Counted from the first letter of the stretch, positions 1-9,525 are shown. The stretch: DNA of 64,000 nt from Butyrivibrio sp. AC2005 (GCF_000424145.1 NZ_KE384140.1:47615-111614); one strand, 5' to 3'. The notes: generated by a model from the sequence alone, not told the origin. Made by a program: numbers and translations.

Positions 1-1
1 A

Positions 2-511
2 TACTGGGTCGATGTTTCTGAACAAGCCTGGCAGGATTTCATAGTGGATAATGTTGCAGCGGAGATAGTCCTAAAGGGGGCGGACGGATTTTTCATAGAT
101 AATACGGACGTCTATTATAATTATCCTCACAGCTGGATTTACAAGGGACTTGTGAATATAATTACAAGGCTCAGGGACACTTATCATCTGCCGATTATCA
201 TAAACGGTGGCGATACCTTCGTCTCCAAACTGATGGACGAGGGGAAGACAGAGCTCATAACCGGAGTTAATCAGGAGGCTGTTTTTAGCACCGTTAAAGA
301 TTATGAATATGGCTTGTTTGGAGAACAGCCTGCTTTGGACAGGGCGTATTTTGAGGAATATCTTGCCAGAGCAAAGAAAGAGGGTCTTATTGTGTACATG
401 ATCGAGTACACGCGGGATATGAAGCTTGTTGAGAAGATCAAGGAGTTCTGTAAGCAGAATGGATATAAGTGTTATGTTACTGATTCATTGAAGCTTGATG
501 GGAATGTGTAA
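2..511 (+). CDS. C-terminal part of a GH114-like (TM1410-type) glycosidase, cut by window edge
   Basis: The reading frame is open to the first base of the window (it starts ...YWVDVSEQAWQDF), so this is the last ~170 residues of a longer protein; the GTG at 44 is internal. The stretch WVDVSEQAWQDFI, followed by KGADGFFIDNTDVYY, resembles the second half of TM1410/endo-alpha-1,4-polygalactosaminidase-like TIM barrels, where the Asp residues at the strand end (DGFFIDNTD) sit in the active site. Family members cleave galactosamine-containing polysaccharides or are uncharacterised. The substrate and any secretion signal cannot be judged because the N-terminus is missing. No operon partner is visible downstream; thiN begins 173 bp later. 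Confidence 0.6.
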   Translation, partial: YWVDVSEQAWQDFIVDNVAAEIVLKGADGFFIDNTDVYYNYPHSWIYKGLVNIITRLRDTYHLPIIINGGDTFVSKLMDEGKTELITGVNQEAVFSTVKDYEYGLFGEQPALDRAYFEEYLARAKKEGLIVYMIEYTRDMKLVEKIKEFCKQNGYKCYVTDSLKLDGNV

Positions 512-683
512 ATTCATTTGAGCCTGACAGAGTTGATGCATGTTTTTTGAGGATAGAGTTCCGGTCAGCAGTCATTTTACCACAAACAGCTGTTCGGAAC
601 AAGCGTGCGATTCATCCTGCACCCTATTAGGATGAGGTTTTCTCGCCAGGTATCTATAATTATAACAAGAAGGTTGGGGATTT
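512..683 (+). promoter_or_regulatory. Leader region of thiN with inverted repeats
   Basis: The gap contains an inverted repeat TTCATCCT/AGGATGA (611-634) and a looser GTTCCG/CGGAAC pair (about 559-600). A TATAAT hexamer lies at 655-660 but no good -35 is seen at the right spacing. The ribosome binding site is the AAGAAGGTTGGGG stretch just before ATG 684. No TPP riboswitch signature was found, although thiN is a thiamine gene. Confidence 0.3.
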
Positions 684-1400
684 ATGGAAAGATGTGTAAT
701 AGTTGGGGGAGCTACAATTGGAAATTATAAGTTTGTCCGTGATCACATTAGGGATACTGATTTTGTAATCTACTGTGATTGCGGACTTTCTCATATGGAG
801 AGTCTGGGAGCAGCGCCATCTTTGATAGTCGGAGATTTCGATTCTCATGAAAATCCGCATATGGATGTGGAAACAATTGTGCTTCCCACTGTGAAGGATG
901 ACACTGATACTGTTTATGCGGTTAAGGAAGGAATAAAGAGAGGCTTCACGGATTTCCTGCTGGTGGGAGTTCTGGGCAAGAGGTTTGATCACTCCCTTGG
1001 AAATCTTGCTATCTTGCTGATGCTTGATTCTGAAGAGTTGTCGGGTATGATTGTTGATGACTATTCGGAGATTACGGTGTTGTCCTGGGGAAGGAATACT
1101 AATTGTGGCTGCGCAAAAGAGGCTGACGGAGTTGTGAATTCTTTTGAGGAAGGAAATAGCCTAGTAACTGACACTCCTGTTACTGCGGAAATAACTGATT
1201 CCTGTAAATATTTCTCGCTACTGGCAGCAGGAGGAGATGCGCACGGAGTAACTATCGTTGATGCCAAGTATAATATTGAGGATGCAGACCTTACCACAAA
1301 TTTTCCTCTTGGGGTATCCAATGAAGTCCCTGTCGGGAATATAGCAAAGGTGAGCATAAAAGAGGGGCGGCTGTTCTTGATAAAGATTTTTCAAGAGTGA
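684..1400 (+). CDS. thiN: Thiamine pyrophosphokinase
   Basis: Transfers pyrophosphate from ATP to thiamine to make thiamine diphosphate in the cytoplasm. At 238 residues it has normal family length. Visible family motifs are a glycine-rich GGATIGNY start (the Rossmann-like catalytic domain), GDFDS near residue 55, KDDTDT near 75 (substrate/metal-binding acidic residues) and the GKRFDHSLGN segment near 105. The C-terminal half (from about 165) is the beta-rich thiamine-binding domain, ending SNEVPVGN...VSIKEGRLFLI. ATG 684 is chosen because a GGTTGGGG purine tract precedes it. The gene stands alone; in many Firmicutes it follows rpe/rsgA, which are not in this window. Confidence 0.92.
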   Translation: MERCVIVGGATIGNYKFVRDHIRDTDFVIYCDCGLSHMESLGAAPSLIVGDFDSHENPHMDVETIVLPTVKDDTDTVYAVKEGIKRGFTDFLLVGVLGKRFDHSLGNLAILLMLDSEELSGMIVDDYSEITVLSWGRNTNCGCAKEADGVVNSFEEGNSLVTDTPVTAEITDSCKYFSLLAAGGDAHGVTIVDAKYNIEDADLTTNFPLGVSNEVPVGNIAKVSIKEGRLFLIKIFQE

Positions 1401-2277
1401 ACTTTTATGCTTGGGATTAGTTTATAGATTCTTGAGTCCGCTTTTGTTTTTGTTTGCAAGAAGTCATGACATTGGGAAAAACTTATTACGTCAAATAGTA
1501 CTTTTTAGAGAGAAATGGTGTAACCCTCAAAAGGCTGTTATTCCCAAAGATTGATTTGTTCGCGAATAGACGTAACTCATTTAGGAAGTGTGTTCCCGCA
1601 AGCCTGTGTAATTCAGTCAACGGAGTCGAAAATGTCTATAATGGTCTACCTAAAAAAGGGGGCGGTAGACCAATGAGATAATTTTACTGTCAATTGACGT
1701 AAAATGCATAGAATCAGATTTTTTCCAGCTCTGAACATTTACGTCAATAACTGGCAGAATTCAAGTGTTGGAATAATGGCTAAAATTCGTTTAAGTCTAT
1801 ATTAAGAATTGTTCGCGAGTTGACTTAACTCCTGCAGGAAATATTATTGCCGCAAGCTAAACTGTGTCAGTCAAAAAATACAATAATAGGCTTGTTGGGC
1901 TATCACCTAAATATCGATTACGTCAACACAAGAATATTATGAAGTATTGACGTAATCCGAAAAACAAGTGTCTATGATTTCTTGCAAGAAAAAGAGGATT
2001 ATCATACAGGATACCTATAGAACAAAAAGTACAGAAACTTAGGGTTAAAAAGTATAAAAAATACGGTTACATAAAGAACCAAAACCACAGAAAATATACG
2101 GTGCAAGAGAAACATAACAAAAGCACACTTGACAACATAGAGGCATGTAAAATGCTAAAAGCAAGTTAAAAAAGAAAGCATGCTAAATAGCAAGCAGAAC
2201 AAGCAAGAAAAATAAGTAAGAAAAGCAAGAAAATAAGAAAAACCAAAGACAAAATCATACAATAGAGAGGTTTACGC
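1401..2277. repeat. Intergenic repeat tract R1 (TTCGCGAA / TTGACGTAA family)
   Basis: This 877-bp gene-free stretch contains two units of a degenerate repeat, around 1553-1622 (GTTCGCGAATAGACGTAACT ... CCGCAAGCC ... TCAGTCAA) and 1808-1876. Between and after them are inverted pairs TTGACGTAA (1694-1702)/TTACGTCAA (1739-1747) and TTACGTCAA (1918-1926)/TTGACGTAA (1947-1955). The order of motifs, including GGTCTACC and CAGAATTCAAGTGTTGG, is the same as the reverse complement of 33060-33480. From about 2000 the tract becomes A-rich, purine-biased DNA leading to the GH31 gene; a TTGACA (2129-2134) and TAAAAT (2148-2153) are present there but only 13 bp apart. Confidence 0.8.
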
Positions 2278-4350
2278 ATGAAATTTACAAATGACAACGG
2301 AGCCTTGATCGCAAAGAGGCAGGGAGAGACTGTAAGGATAGAGCCCTGGGGAAAGAATGCCCTGAGAGTGCGCACAACAATGTATCCTGAATTTACAGGA
2401 AGAAACTGGGCACTGACAGCTAATGATGAAGATGATCCGGGCGCATATCACTGTGACAAAGACGACCAGTACATCAGCAAAACAGCAGAAGCATCAAAAG
2501 AGAATACGACAACAAATTCCGTAGTTTCCATCACAGCAAGAGAAGATGGACCCTTCGCAGAAATCAAGAACGGAAGAGTAAAGGCAACTGTGAACTTTGC
2601 TGGAGTCATTACCTTCTACAAGGATGACGAGATGTTCCTCAGAGAGTATTTCAGATGCTATGGCGGAACAGAGTCAAAGGAATCAAGATGTCTTAAATAT
2701 ATAAACAGAGATTACAGACCTCATGTGGGTGGAGACTATCGCATCACACAGAAATTCGAGAGCAATGATGGCGAGAAAATCTTTGGAATGGGTCAGTACC
2801 AGCATGCATACACAGATCTCAAGGGATGCATACTTGACCTTGAGCAGAGAAATTCACAGGTATCTGTTCCGTTTGCTGTATCAAGTCTTGGCTATGGATT
2901 CTTGTGGAACAATCCTGCTGTAGGACGTGCAACCTTCGGAAATAACTACACAGAGTGGGTGGCAGAGTCTACGAAGGAGCTTGATTACTGGATTACGGTA
3001 GCTGATACACCAAGAGAAATTATTGAAAATTACACCGAGGTTACAGGTCGTTCACCTGAGATGCCTGATGACCTTCTGGGACTGTGGCAGTGCAAGCTTC
3101 GCTACCGCACACAGGAAGAAGTGCTTAAGGTAGCACATGACTGCAAGGAGCACGGAGTTCCGATAGATTGCATAGTTATCGATTTCTTCCACTGGACTGT
3201 TCAGGGCGACTGGAAATTTGACAAGACCTACTGGCCTGATCCCAAGGCGATGGTTGACGAACTTCACAGCATGGGTATCAAGGTGGTGGTATCCGTATGG
3301 CCTACAGTTGATAAGAGAAGTGAGCATTTCTACGATATGCTTGAGAGGGGCCTTCTTGTGAAAAATGAGAGAGGCGGACTTCAGAACTATGACTTCGAGG
3401 GTGACTGCACAGTTTTCGATGCGACTAATCCGGAAGCCAGAGAGTATGTATGGGAAGTATGTAAAAAGAACTACTATGACCTTGGCATAGATATGTTCTG
3501 GCTGGATAACTCTGAGCCTGATCTTGTAAAATACGATTTCGATTCACTCAGATATTACATGGGACCTGCTCTTGAAGTAAGCAACATCTATCCTCAGTAC
3601 TACAGCAGAGTCTTCTACGATAAGATGACAAAGCTCCAGGATAAGCCGGTTGTAAGCCTTCTTCGTTCCGCATGGGCAGGAAGCCAGAAGTACGGAAATG
3701 TCGTATGGTCAGGTGATGTACCCAGTACCTTTGAGGCATTAAGAGATCAGGTGGCAGCAGGACTCAACATGGGACTTGCAGGAATATCCTGGTGGACAAC
3801 AGACATCGGCGGATTCATGACAGATGATGTAAATGATCCCGATTTCAGACAGCTCCTTATCAGATGGTATGAGTTTGCGGTATTTTCACCCATCCTCAGA
3901 ATCCACGGAGACAGAGGCCCTTACGATATCCCGCCGCTTGACAACAGAAGCTTCGGGGGCGGATACCTTCACACAGGTCAGGACAACGAGCTTTGGAGCT
4001 ACGGTGAGGACAACTTCAAGATCATGAAGGATCAGCTTAACCTCCGCCATGAGCTTAAGCCTTACATCAAGGAACTTTTCAAGGAGACCAGTGAAAACGG
4101 ATCACCTATCATACGTACACTCTTCTATGAATTCCCTGAGGACAAGAAGGCTTGGGAAATCTACGATGAGTACATGTTTGGTGACAAGTATCTGGTAGCA
4201 CCGATTCTGGAACTCAACAAGTTTGAGAGAGAGGTTTACCTCCCTGCAGGAAAGTGGGAAGATATTAGAAACGGAAGATCCTACAACGGCGGAACCACAA
4301 TTACCGCTGACGCACCGATCGAGTCCATTCCGGTATTTAAGAAATTATAA
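2278..4350 (+). CDS. GH31 alpha-xylosidase (XylS/YicI type)
   Basis: A 690-residue glycoside hydrolase family 31 enzyme without a signal peptide, so cytoplasmic. The beta-sandwich N-domain carries FGMGQYQ near residue 165. The catalytic barrel starts near LLGLWQCKLRYRTQEE (residue ~265). The nucleophile is D410 in MFWLDNSEP and the acid/base is D480 in NVVWSGD. LRYRTQEEV and VQGDWKFD are typical of the alpha-xylosidase branch, which removes non-reducing-end alpha-1,6-xylose from xyloglucan oligosaccharides; alpha-glucosidase activity remains possible. ATG 2278 follows AGAGAGG. It leads the sugar-use cluster containing GH42, GH3 and an ABC importer, which fits stepwise xyloglucan side-chain removal. 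Confidence 0.88.
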   Translation: MKFTNDNGALIAKRQGETVRIEPWGKNALRVRTTMYPEFTGRNWALTANDEDDPGAYHCDKDDQYISKTAEASKENTTTNSVVSITAREDGPFAEIKNGRVKATVNFAGVITFYKDDEMFLREYFRCYGGTESKESRCLKYINRDYRPHVGGDYRITQKFESNDGEKIFGMGQYQHAYTDLKGCILDLEQRNSQVSVPFAVSSLGYGFLWNNPAVGRATFGNNYTEWVAESTKELDYWITVADTPREIIENYTEVTGRSPEMPDDLLGLWQCKLRYRTQEEVLKVAHDCKEHGVPIDCIVIDFFHWTVQGDWKFDKTYWPDPKAMVDELHSMGIKVVVSVWPTVDKRSEHFYDMLERGLLVKNERGGLQNYDFEGDCTVFDATNPEAREYVWEVCKKNYYDLGIDMFWLDNSEPDLVKYDFDSLRYYMGPALEVSNIYPQYYSRVFYDKMTKLQDKPVVSLLRSAWAGSQKYGNVVWSGDVPSTFEALRDQVAAGLNMGLAGISWWTTDIGGFMTDDVNDPDFRQLLIRWYEFAVFSPILRIHGDRGPYDIPPLDNRSFGGGYLHTGQDNELWSYGEDNFKIMKDQLNLRHELKPYIKELFKETSENGSPIIRTLFYEFPEDKKAWEIYDEYMFGDKYLVAPILELNKFEREVYLPAGKWEDIRNGRSYNGGTTITADAPIESIPVFKKL

Positions 4351-4388
4351 AGTAGTAAATAATAAGTTTTGAAAAGATAAAAAGAATT

Positions 4389-4490
4389 AAAGCCTTCCCC
4401 CTCTGGGGGCGCTCAACGTCCGGGGAACGTTGGCTTAGCGCCGACCGAAGCGGAGCGAAGAAAGGTGTCAGCGAAGCTGACGGATGAGGG
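4389..4490 (+). repeat. Intercistronic hairpin element, long form (copy a)
   Basis: The copy begins AAAGCCTTCCCC, forms CCCCC/GGGGG, then a middle palindrome CGCTCAACGTCC/GGAACGTTGGCTTAGCG, then CCGAAGCGGAGCG, then a terminal stem GTCAGC-gaa-GCTGAC followed by GGATGAGGG. It fills the gap between the GH31 and lipoprotein genes and abuts the start codon of the latter, so its GATGAGGG can act as ribosome binding site. Related copies occur at 8192, 8247, 11140, 14157, 16294, 39721 and 58771. Confidence 0.85.
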
Positions 4491-4492
4491 TT

Positions 4493-6346
4493 ATGAGAAA
4501 AAGCATCCTTCGCACAATTTCATTAGTTCTTTCAGTCTGCATCCTATCCGGGTGCAGACTTCCTTTTCGTGCAGACAATCTCACAGAGGGTGAGCGCAAG
4601 TACCCTGAATTCCTGACAATCGATGTATACGACACCCAGGCTAACACCCAGGGACTGCAGCGCGGATGGTTTGCAAAAATAGTCCGCGACAAATTCAACA
4701 TGCAGATAAACATAATCTCCACCAACACAGATATAAGCTCCGACGCGACCTTTGAGACCATGCGTGCATCGGGAAAACTCGGGGATATCATCCTGACAAA
4801 TGTGGATAACGGCAGACTTTCCGAACTTGTGCGCGAGGGACTGGTTCTCGATATGACACCTTACCTTGAAAAATGCGAAAATCTCAGCAAGTACAAAGAG
4901 CAGATTGCAGCTACTTCAGCCTTTGCGGAGGTGGAGGGGAACTGGGCGGTGCCAAGCGAGATATCGGATTTTCCAACGACGGAGCCCTCTGAAAATACAG
5001 AGCCCACAAACGCTCCCACCATAAGATGGGATTTATATAAGAAAGCAGGATATCCACAGCTTTCAAGTCTTGAAGATCTTTTACCTACTCTTAAGACCAT
5101 GCAGGAAATGGCAGGTACAAGTGATTCGGGAAAACCGGTCTATGCCTTTAGCCTTTTCGGGGATTGGGATGGAGATGCGATGCAGAACGCCGGAGCGCTG
5201 GCATCACTCTATGGTTATGACACCCAGGGCTTTGTCATGCTGAATCCTGAAAATGGTGACATTCAGTCCGTAGCAAATACCGACTCGGTTTACCTTAAAA
5301 TGCTTCACTTTTTATATGAAGCAAACCAGCTTGGATTGGTGGATCCTGAATCTCCGATGCAGAATTACGAGACAGTCGCTTCCAAGTTTAAGGACGGGGC
5401 AGTGCTCTATTCTTTCTGGCCCTGGATGGGAGAGTCCCTCTACAACTCGGATGAACATCTTGCAGAGGGAAAAGGCTTTGCTTCAGTGCAGATCGATGAT
5501 GCCAGCTATATTTGCTGGGGAAATGACCCTGACGGAAAACAGAGCTTTTCCATAATGATCGGAGGAAACACCAGGGATCCGCAGAGAATGGTGGACTTCG
5601 TGGACTGGCTCTATTCGGATGAAGGAATAGAGTGCTGCGGCTCTCCCACTGGTGATTTCAGAGGACCGGAGAATCTTACCTGGGAAAAAACTGAGGACGG
5701 GCCAAAGCTCACGACTTTTGGAATTGATGCCTTTATCAACATGACGCAGGATCTGGAGGTTCCTGAGGAATTTGGCGGTGGAACCTGGACAGAGGGCGTT
5801 TCCGGACTCAATTTTAAACCTGTTGATCAGAAAAACAAGGATGATGAAAACATAGATTTTTATTATCAAAGTTGGGACGACTATAGGGAAAAGACTGCGG
5901 TAGGGATCACCGAGGACTGGCAGGAACATTACAATACAACGCTTACGCCAATACAGTATTTTAATGAAAAAAAACTGATATCCGTAATCCCGGGCTCCGA
6001 CTGGGCGATGCAGGATTATCCTGACTACATCAAAACCGTAGAGCAGCAGTGCAGACAGACCATAATTGATTACTCCTGGAAAATGGTTTTCGCAAAGGAT
6101 GAGGAGGAGTTCCAGAGTCTTAAGGAAACCATGCTGAGTACTCTTGTAAGATTAGGATTCGATCAGGTTATTGATATAAACACACAGTATGCACAGGAGA
6201 GATATGAAATCCTGAGAAAAGCAGCAGAAGGAAGAACCAAAGCTACCGAAGATCAGACGGAAGTTCAAAAAACGGAAATAACTGCTGAGAAAAATAAGGA
6301 GTCAGCTGATATTCAAGCTGAGAATTCAGCGGAGGTGACACCATGA
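4493..6346 (+). CDS. Solute-binding lipoprotein, probable sensory partner of the YesM-type kinase
   Basis: 617 residues with a lipoprotein signal peptide: basic MRKSILR, hydrophobic core and lipobox LSGC (lipidated Cys near residue 20). The rest resembles LplA-type extracellular sugar-binding proteins and is clearly paralogous to the binding protein at 12188 (shared DVYD...GWFAK, LFGDWDGDA, DSEGIEC-like blocks). No permease adjoins it; instead its stop overlaps the start of the histidine kinase by 4 bp (ATGA), which suggests a binding protein used for sensing rather than transport. The last ~45 residues are a charged E/K/T/Q-rich tail. ATG 4493 is preferred over in-frame ATG 4484 because the latter lies inside the repeat element and would precede the signal peptide; this choice is moderately sure. 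Confidence 0.82.
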   Translation: MRKSILRTISLVLSVCILSGCRLPFRADNLTEGERKYPEFLTIDVYDTQANTQGLQRGWFAKIVRDKFNMQINIISTNTDISSDATFETMRASGKLGDIILTNVDNGRLSELVREGLVLDMTPYLEKCENLSKYKEQIAATSAFAEVEGNWAVPSEISDFPTTEPSENTEPTNAPTIRWDLYKKAGYPQLSSLEDLLPTLKTMQEMAGTSDSGKPVYAFSLFGDWDGDAMQNAGALASLYGYDTQGFVMLNPENGDIQSVANTDSVYLKMLHFLYEANQLGLVDPESPMQNYETVASKFKDGAVLYSFWPWMGESLYNSDEHLAEGKGFASVQIDDASYICWGNDPDGKQSFSIMIGGNTRDPQRMVDFVDWLYSDEGIECCGSPTGDFRGPENLTWEKTEDGPKLTTFGIDAFINMTQDLEVPEEFGGGTWTEGVSGLNFKPVDQKNKDDENIDFYYQSWDDYREKTAVGITEDWQEHYNTTLTPIQYFNEKKLISVIPGSDWAMQDYPDYIKTVEQQCRQTIIDYSWKMVFAKDEEEFQSLKETMLSTLVRLGFDQVIDINTQYAQERYEILRKAAEGRTKATEDQTEVQKTEITAEKNKESADIQAENSAEVTP

Positions 6347-8193
6347 GCCGCCGGGGAAGAGTCGGCAAGCAGATGTACCTGATCTTGCTGCTGACTTTGA
6401 TAATACCGATCGGAATTATAGGTATAATCGCAGCTGTCCTTCTTATGAGACAGATGAACAGCAGATACGAGGAGCAGGTCAAGGCTGAAAACACCAGAGT
6501 TAAGTCCATCCTCTTCGATGTGACTTCCAGCCTTTACACTAACTTGGAGCCTGTGCTTTCCGTTCAGGCCTACAGAGATTTGTTTTCCTCTGAGACTTTT
6601 GGAGAAGTGGAGGAGAGGGAATTTAACGAGGTAAACCGCACAATCACTTCTATGAAAAGGACAACCGCTTCGATTTCAACCATAAATGTCTACACCAACA
6701 ATCCTAAGATTCCCACGGGAAGCTACATTATAAATGTGGGGACAACGGGAGTAGAGGAAAATGGGGATGCAGCAGGAAAAGCTGCGGGGAGCGGTGTGGC
6801 TGACGATCCCTTTTCAAGGTATGAGTGGTATAAGGGGATTGACCCTGACGCCTGGGAATCCTACACCTGCATACATGTGCCGCTAAACGAGTACGAGAAT
6901 GCTTACGAGCTGACTTTGGTCAGAAGATTTAACACGGGTAATTCCGATAACAGGGCCTATGCGGTTGCGACAGTCAGCACCAACTACCTAAGGAACAGAC
7001 TGATAACTACTGACAATTATATGCTGGCCTGCCTCGATGGTACACCTGCCTTTTTCTCATCTGAATATGATGACAGAGAAAAAGAGATGCCGGAGATTTT
7101 TTCAGAGAACACAAGTAATTACAACTATCTCGGGGATATTATGCTTGACGGAAAAGTGGCTCTGACCTACGTATCAAGCTTTGCACCCTATAAAGTTGAC
7201 AGCAGATTTTTCGTGCTTGTCGGAGACTACGGAGCACATAAGGCAGTAAGGGAAATCCTTTTTGGATTCTTGCTGGTACTTATCCTTGCAATCCTTGGGC
7301 CTGTGATAACGATAGTGCTTTATTCAAGGTATTTTACCAGCAGGGTTTATACCTTAAGAGAAGCCATGCACCGCGCAAGTACGGGAGATTACGACATAAT
7401 CGAGAGCATTAGCGGAGACGATGAGCTTTCGGACACTTTTAATGACCTAAAGCTCACTACTGAGCAGATAAGGGACAACGAGGCGAAATACTACGAGGCA
7501 AAGATCCGCGAGCAGGAGCTTGTGAACATGCAGCAGAACATGGAATTCAAGATGCTCTCAGGACAGATAAATCCTCACTTTTTATATAACACCTTAGAAG
7601 CCATAAGAATGCAGGCTATCCGCGGTGGGGACAGGGATGTTGCAACATCCGTGAAGTATCTTGCCAAGATAATGCACTACGTCCTTGAGAGTACCGGCAC
7701 CAGCACCTCGAAGCTCTCGGACGAATTAAAACATGTGGAGAGTTACCTACAGATTCAGAGGCTTCGCTTCGGCGAAAAAGTCGCCTGGAATTTTTATATT
7801 TCAGATGAGGTGAACACGGACGAATACAGAATACTGCCACTTTTGATTCAGCCCATCGTAGAAAACGCCATAAGCCACGGACTTAAGGATATGGACAAAA
7901 ACGGACACATCAGCATCGTTGCCGAGTACGAGAGCAAAATAAAGAAAAATGATGGCAATAATTTAATTATCACAATAAATGATGATGGCAAGGGAATGAC
8001 CGAGGAAGAGGTCATCGCCCTTAATAAATCTCTTGATGAAAAGAGAAATGACCAGGACGGAAAAGGTGCGGCGAGCATCGGACTTTACAATATTCACCAG
8101 AGGATAAAGCTACACTACGGTGAAAACTACGGACTAACAATAAGATCCCAGGAGGGGAAGGGCACCAGTGTGGAGCTTCGACTACCAGATTAA
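6343..8193 (+). CDS. YesM-type sensor histidine kinase
   Basis: A 616-residue membrane sensor kinase. TM1 spans residues ~13-33, an extracytoplasmic sensor region runs ~34-300 (Cache-like by length and position), TM2 is ~305-328, followed by a HAMP-like linker. The dimerisation/phosphoacceptor domain is of the His_kinase (PF06580) type with QINPHFLYNTLEAIR, phospho-acceptor H412. The ATPase domain shows the N-box PIVENAISHGLK and the G-box DDGKGM, and GAASIGLYNIHQR near the end. It is translationally coupled to the upstream binding protein. Its cognate regulator is most likely the AraC-type response regulator at 14292 in the same cluster. Extracellular oligosaccharide sensing is inferred. Confidence 0.92.
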   Translation: MSRRGRVGKQMYLILLLTLIIPIGIIGIIAAVLLMRQMNSRYEEQVKAENTRVKSILFDVTSSLYTNLEPVLSVQAYRDLFSSETFGEVEEREFNEVNRTITSMKRTTASISTINVYTNNPKIPTGSYIINVGTTGVEENGDAAGKAAGSGVADDPFSRYEWYKGIDPDAWESYTCIHVPLNEYENAYELTLVRRFNTGNSDNRAYAVATVSTNYLRNRLITTDNYMLACLDGTPAFFSSEYDDREKEMPEIFSENTSNYNYLGDIMLDGKVALTYVSSFAPYKVDSRFFVLVGDYGAHKAVREILFGFLLVLILAILGPVITIVLYSRYFTSRVYTLREAMHRASTGDYDIIESISGDDELSDTFNDLKLTTEQIRDNEAKYYEAKIREQELVNMQQNMEFKMLSGQINPHFLYNTLEAIRMQAIRGGDRDVATSVKYLAKIMHYVLESTGTSTSKLSDELKHVESYLQIQRLRFGEKVAWNFYISDEVNTDEYRILPLLIQPIVENAISHGLKDMDKNGHISIVAEYESKIKKNDGNNLIITINDDGKGMTEEEVIALNKSLDEKRNDQDGKGAASIGLYNIHQRIKLHYGENYGLTIRSQEGKGTSVELRLPD

Positions 8194-8214
8194 AGCCTTC
8201 CCCTTGGGGGGAGA
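8192..8214 (+). repeat. Fragment of intercistronic hairpin element
   Basis: TAAAGCCTTCCCCTTGGGGGG: only the first hairpin of the family, starting within the stop codon of the kinase gene. A complete copy follows 33 bp later. Confidence 0.7.
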
Positions 8215-8246
8215 AATAAATGTACCTAACTGAGGGCAGCTTAATT

Positions 8247-8345
8247 AAAGCCTTCCCCCTGGGGGGCGCTCAACGTCCAGTGGACGTTGGCTTAGCGCGG
8301 ACCGAAGCGGAGCGTAGACGGTGGCGCAAAGCGCCGGATGAGGGG
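8247..8345 (+). repeat. Intercistronic hairpin element, long form (copy b)
   Basis: A full-length copy with the middle palindrome (AACGTCC/GGACGTT inside CGCT/AGCG) and the terminal stem GGCGC-aaa-GCGCC, then GGATGAGGGG. The terminal stem differs from copy a at most positions but still pairs. The esterase gene starts 13 bp after it, using a separate AAGGAG site. Confidence 0.85.
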
Positions 8346-8358
8346 AAAAGGAGACACC

Positions 8359-9525
8359 ATGAGAGACAAAAAACAATTACTACAAAACTGCATGAACAGA
8401 ATGATCGAGGAAAACGAGCTGGTTGGCGTAAACCTTCTTGTCCTGAAGGACGGTAAGGAAGAACTCTACGCCGAAGCAGGTTACGCAAACCGCGAGGAGA
8501 AAAAGCCTTTTAAGCGTGACACAATTGTAAGACTTTACTCACAGAGTAAGCCCGTCACAGCGGCAGCAGCTATGCTTCTGATTCAGGATGGCGTGATCGA
8601 ACCCTACGAACCTGTAGGGAAATATATCGAGAGCTTCAACAATCAGGAAATAGTTGAGGCAGGCGTAAGAAGGCCAGTAAGATGGGACCGTCCCATGTTT
8701 ATCAAGGACCTTCTTGATATGACTTCAGGTCTTGTTTATCCTTTTACAGATTCACCTGCTGAGATTGAGACAGGTAATCTCTACAATGAAATGATAGACA
8801 GATTTTCCACAGACAATATGATGAGTACCATGGAATTTGCAGAGCGTCTTGGAAAAGTTCCGCTCGCTTTTCAGCCCGGTGACCACTTCAGATACGGTAC
8901 AAGCGCAGACATTCTTGGTGCTGTAATCGAGAAGGCGTCAGGAATGAAGTTTGGTGAATTTCTGCAGGAGAGACTTTTCACACCTCTTAATATGAAGGAC
9001 ACCGGTTTTTATGTACCTGATGAAAAGATGGACAGATATGCCATGGCATATAACTGCTATGGCGAGGAGCCCGTACCCTACAGTGGAAACAACTTGGGTA
9101 TCCGTGATGACGGTAAAAAGAATGCATTCGAGTCAGGCGGCGCCGGACTTTTTTCAACAATTGATGACTATGCCAACTTTGCAAGAATGCTCATGAACGG
9201 CGGAACCTTCGAAGGAAAGGAAATCCTCACAGAGAGAACGGTTCGCTTCATGACAAGTCCTCAGCTTACGGATGCTCAGCAGAAGGACATGGAGAGCTGG
9301 GTGTGCCTTGGCGGATTTTCATATGGAAACCTTATGCGTATTATGAAAAATCCTGACAAGTCCGGTATCATGGCCGGCCTCGGAGAGTACGGCTGGGACG
9401 GTTGGCTCGGACCATATTTCTGCAATGATCCGGAGAGTAGGACTACAGTCCTTATGCTCACCCAGAGGGTTGACTACGGCACCGGCCCTGCAACCCGTAA
9501 GTTCAGGAATATAATTTTTTCCTGA
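8359..9525 (+). CDS. Beta-lactamase-fold serine hydrolase (probable esterase)
   Basis: 388 residues in the serine beta-lactamase/class C/family VIII esterase superfamily (PF00144). The nucleophile motif SxxK is S61-Q-S-K64 (RLYSQSKPVT), the Tyr motif appears as FRYGTSADILG, and ESGGAGLFST occupies the place of the third KTG/HxG box. There is no signal peptide, so it is cytoplasmic and not a drug-resistance enzyme. Its place in an oligosaccharide-use cluster suggests removal of acetyl esters from imported hemicellulose fragments; this is inference. ATG 8359 is chosen for the AAAAGGAGACACC site; an upstream in-frame start at 8338 would lie inside the repeat element. Confidence 0.8.
   Translation: MRDKKQLLQNCMNRMIEENELVGVNLLVLKDGKEELYAEAGYANREEKKPFKRDTIVRLYSQSKPVTAAAAMLLIQDGVIEPYEPVGKYIESFNNQEIVEAGVRRPVRWDRPMFIKDLLDMTSGLVYPFTDSPAEIETGNLYNEMIDRFSTDNMMSTMEFAERLGKVPLAFQPGDHFRYGTSADILGAVIEKASGMKFGEFLQERLFTPLNMKDTGFYVPDEKMDRYAMAYNCYGEEPVPYSGNNLGIRDDGKKNAFESGGAGLFSTIDDYANFARMLMNGGTFEGKEILTERTVRFMTSPQLTDAQQKDMESWVCLGGFSYGNLMRIMKNPDKSGIMAGLGEYGWDGWLGPYFCNDPESRTTVLMLTQRVDYGTGPATRKFRNIIFS

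Noticed and set aside
512..683. TPP riboswitch before thiN
   Set aside because: The conserved CTGAGA and ACCTGATCTGG-type segments are absent.
2129..2153. Promoter of the GH31 gene
   Set aside because: TTGACA and TAAAAT are only 13 bp apart, too short for a sigma-70 type promoter.
4484..4492. ATG 4484 as start of the lipoprotein gene
   Set aside because: It lies inside the end of the repeat element (GGATGAGGG) and would put extra residues before the signal peptide; ATG 4493 fits better.
8359..9525. Beta-lactamase resistance gene
   Set aside because: Has SxxK but no signal peptide and sits in a sugar-use cluster; family members without export are esterases or peptidases.
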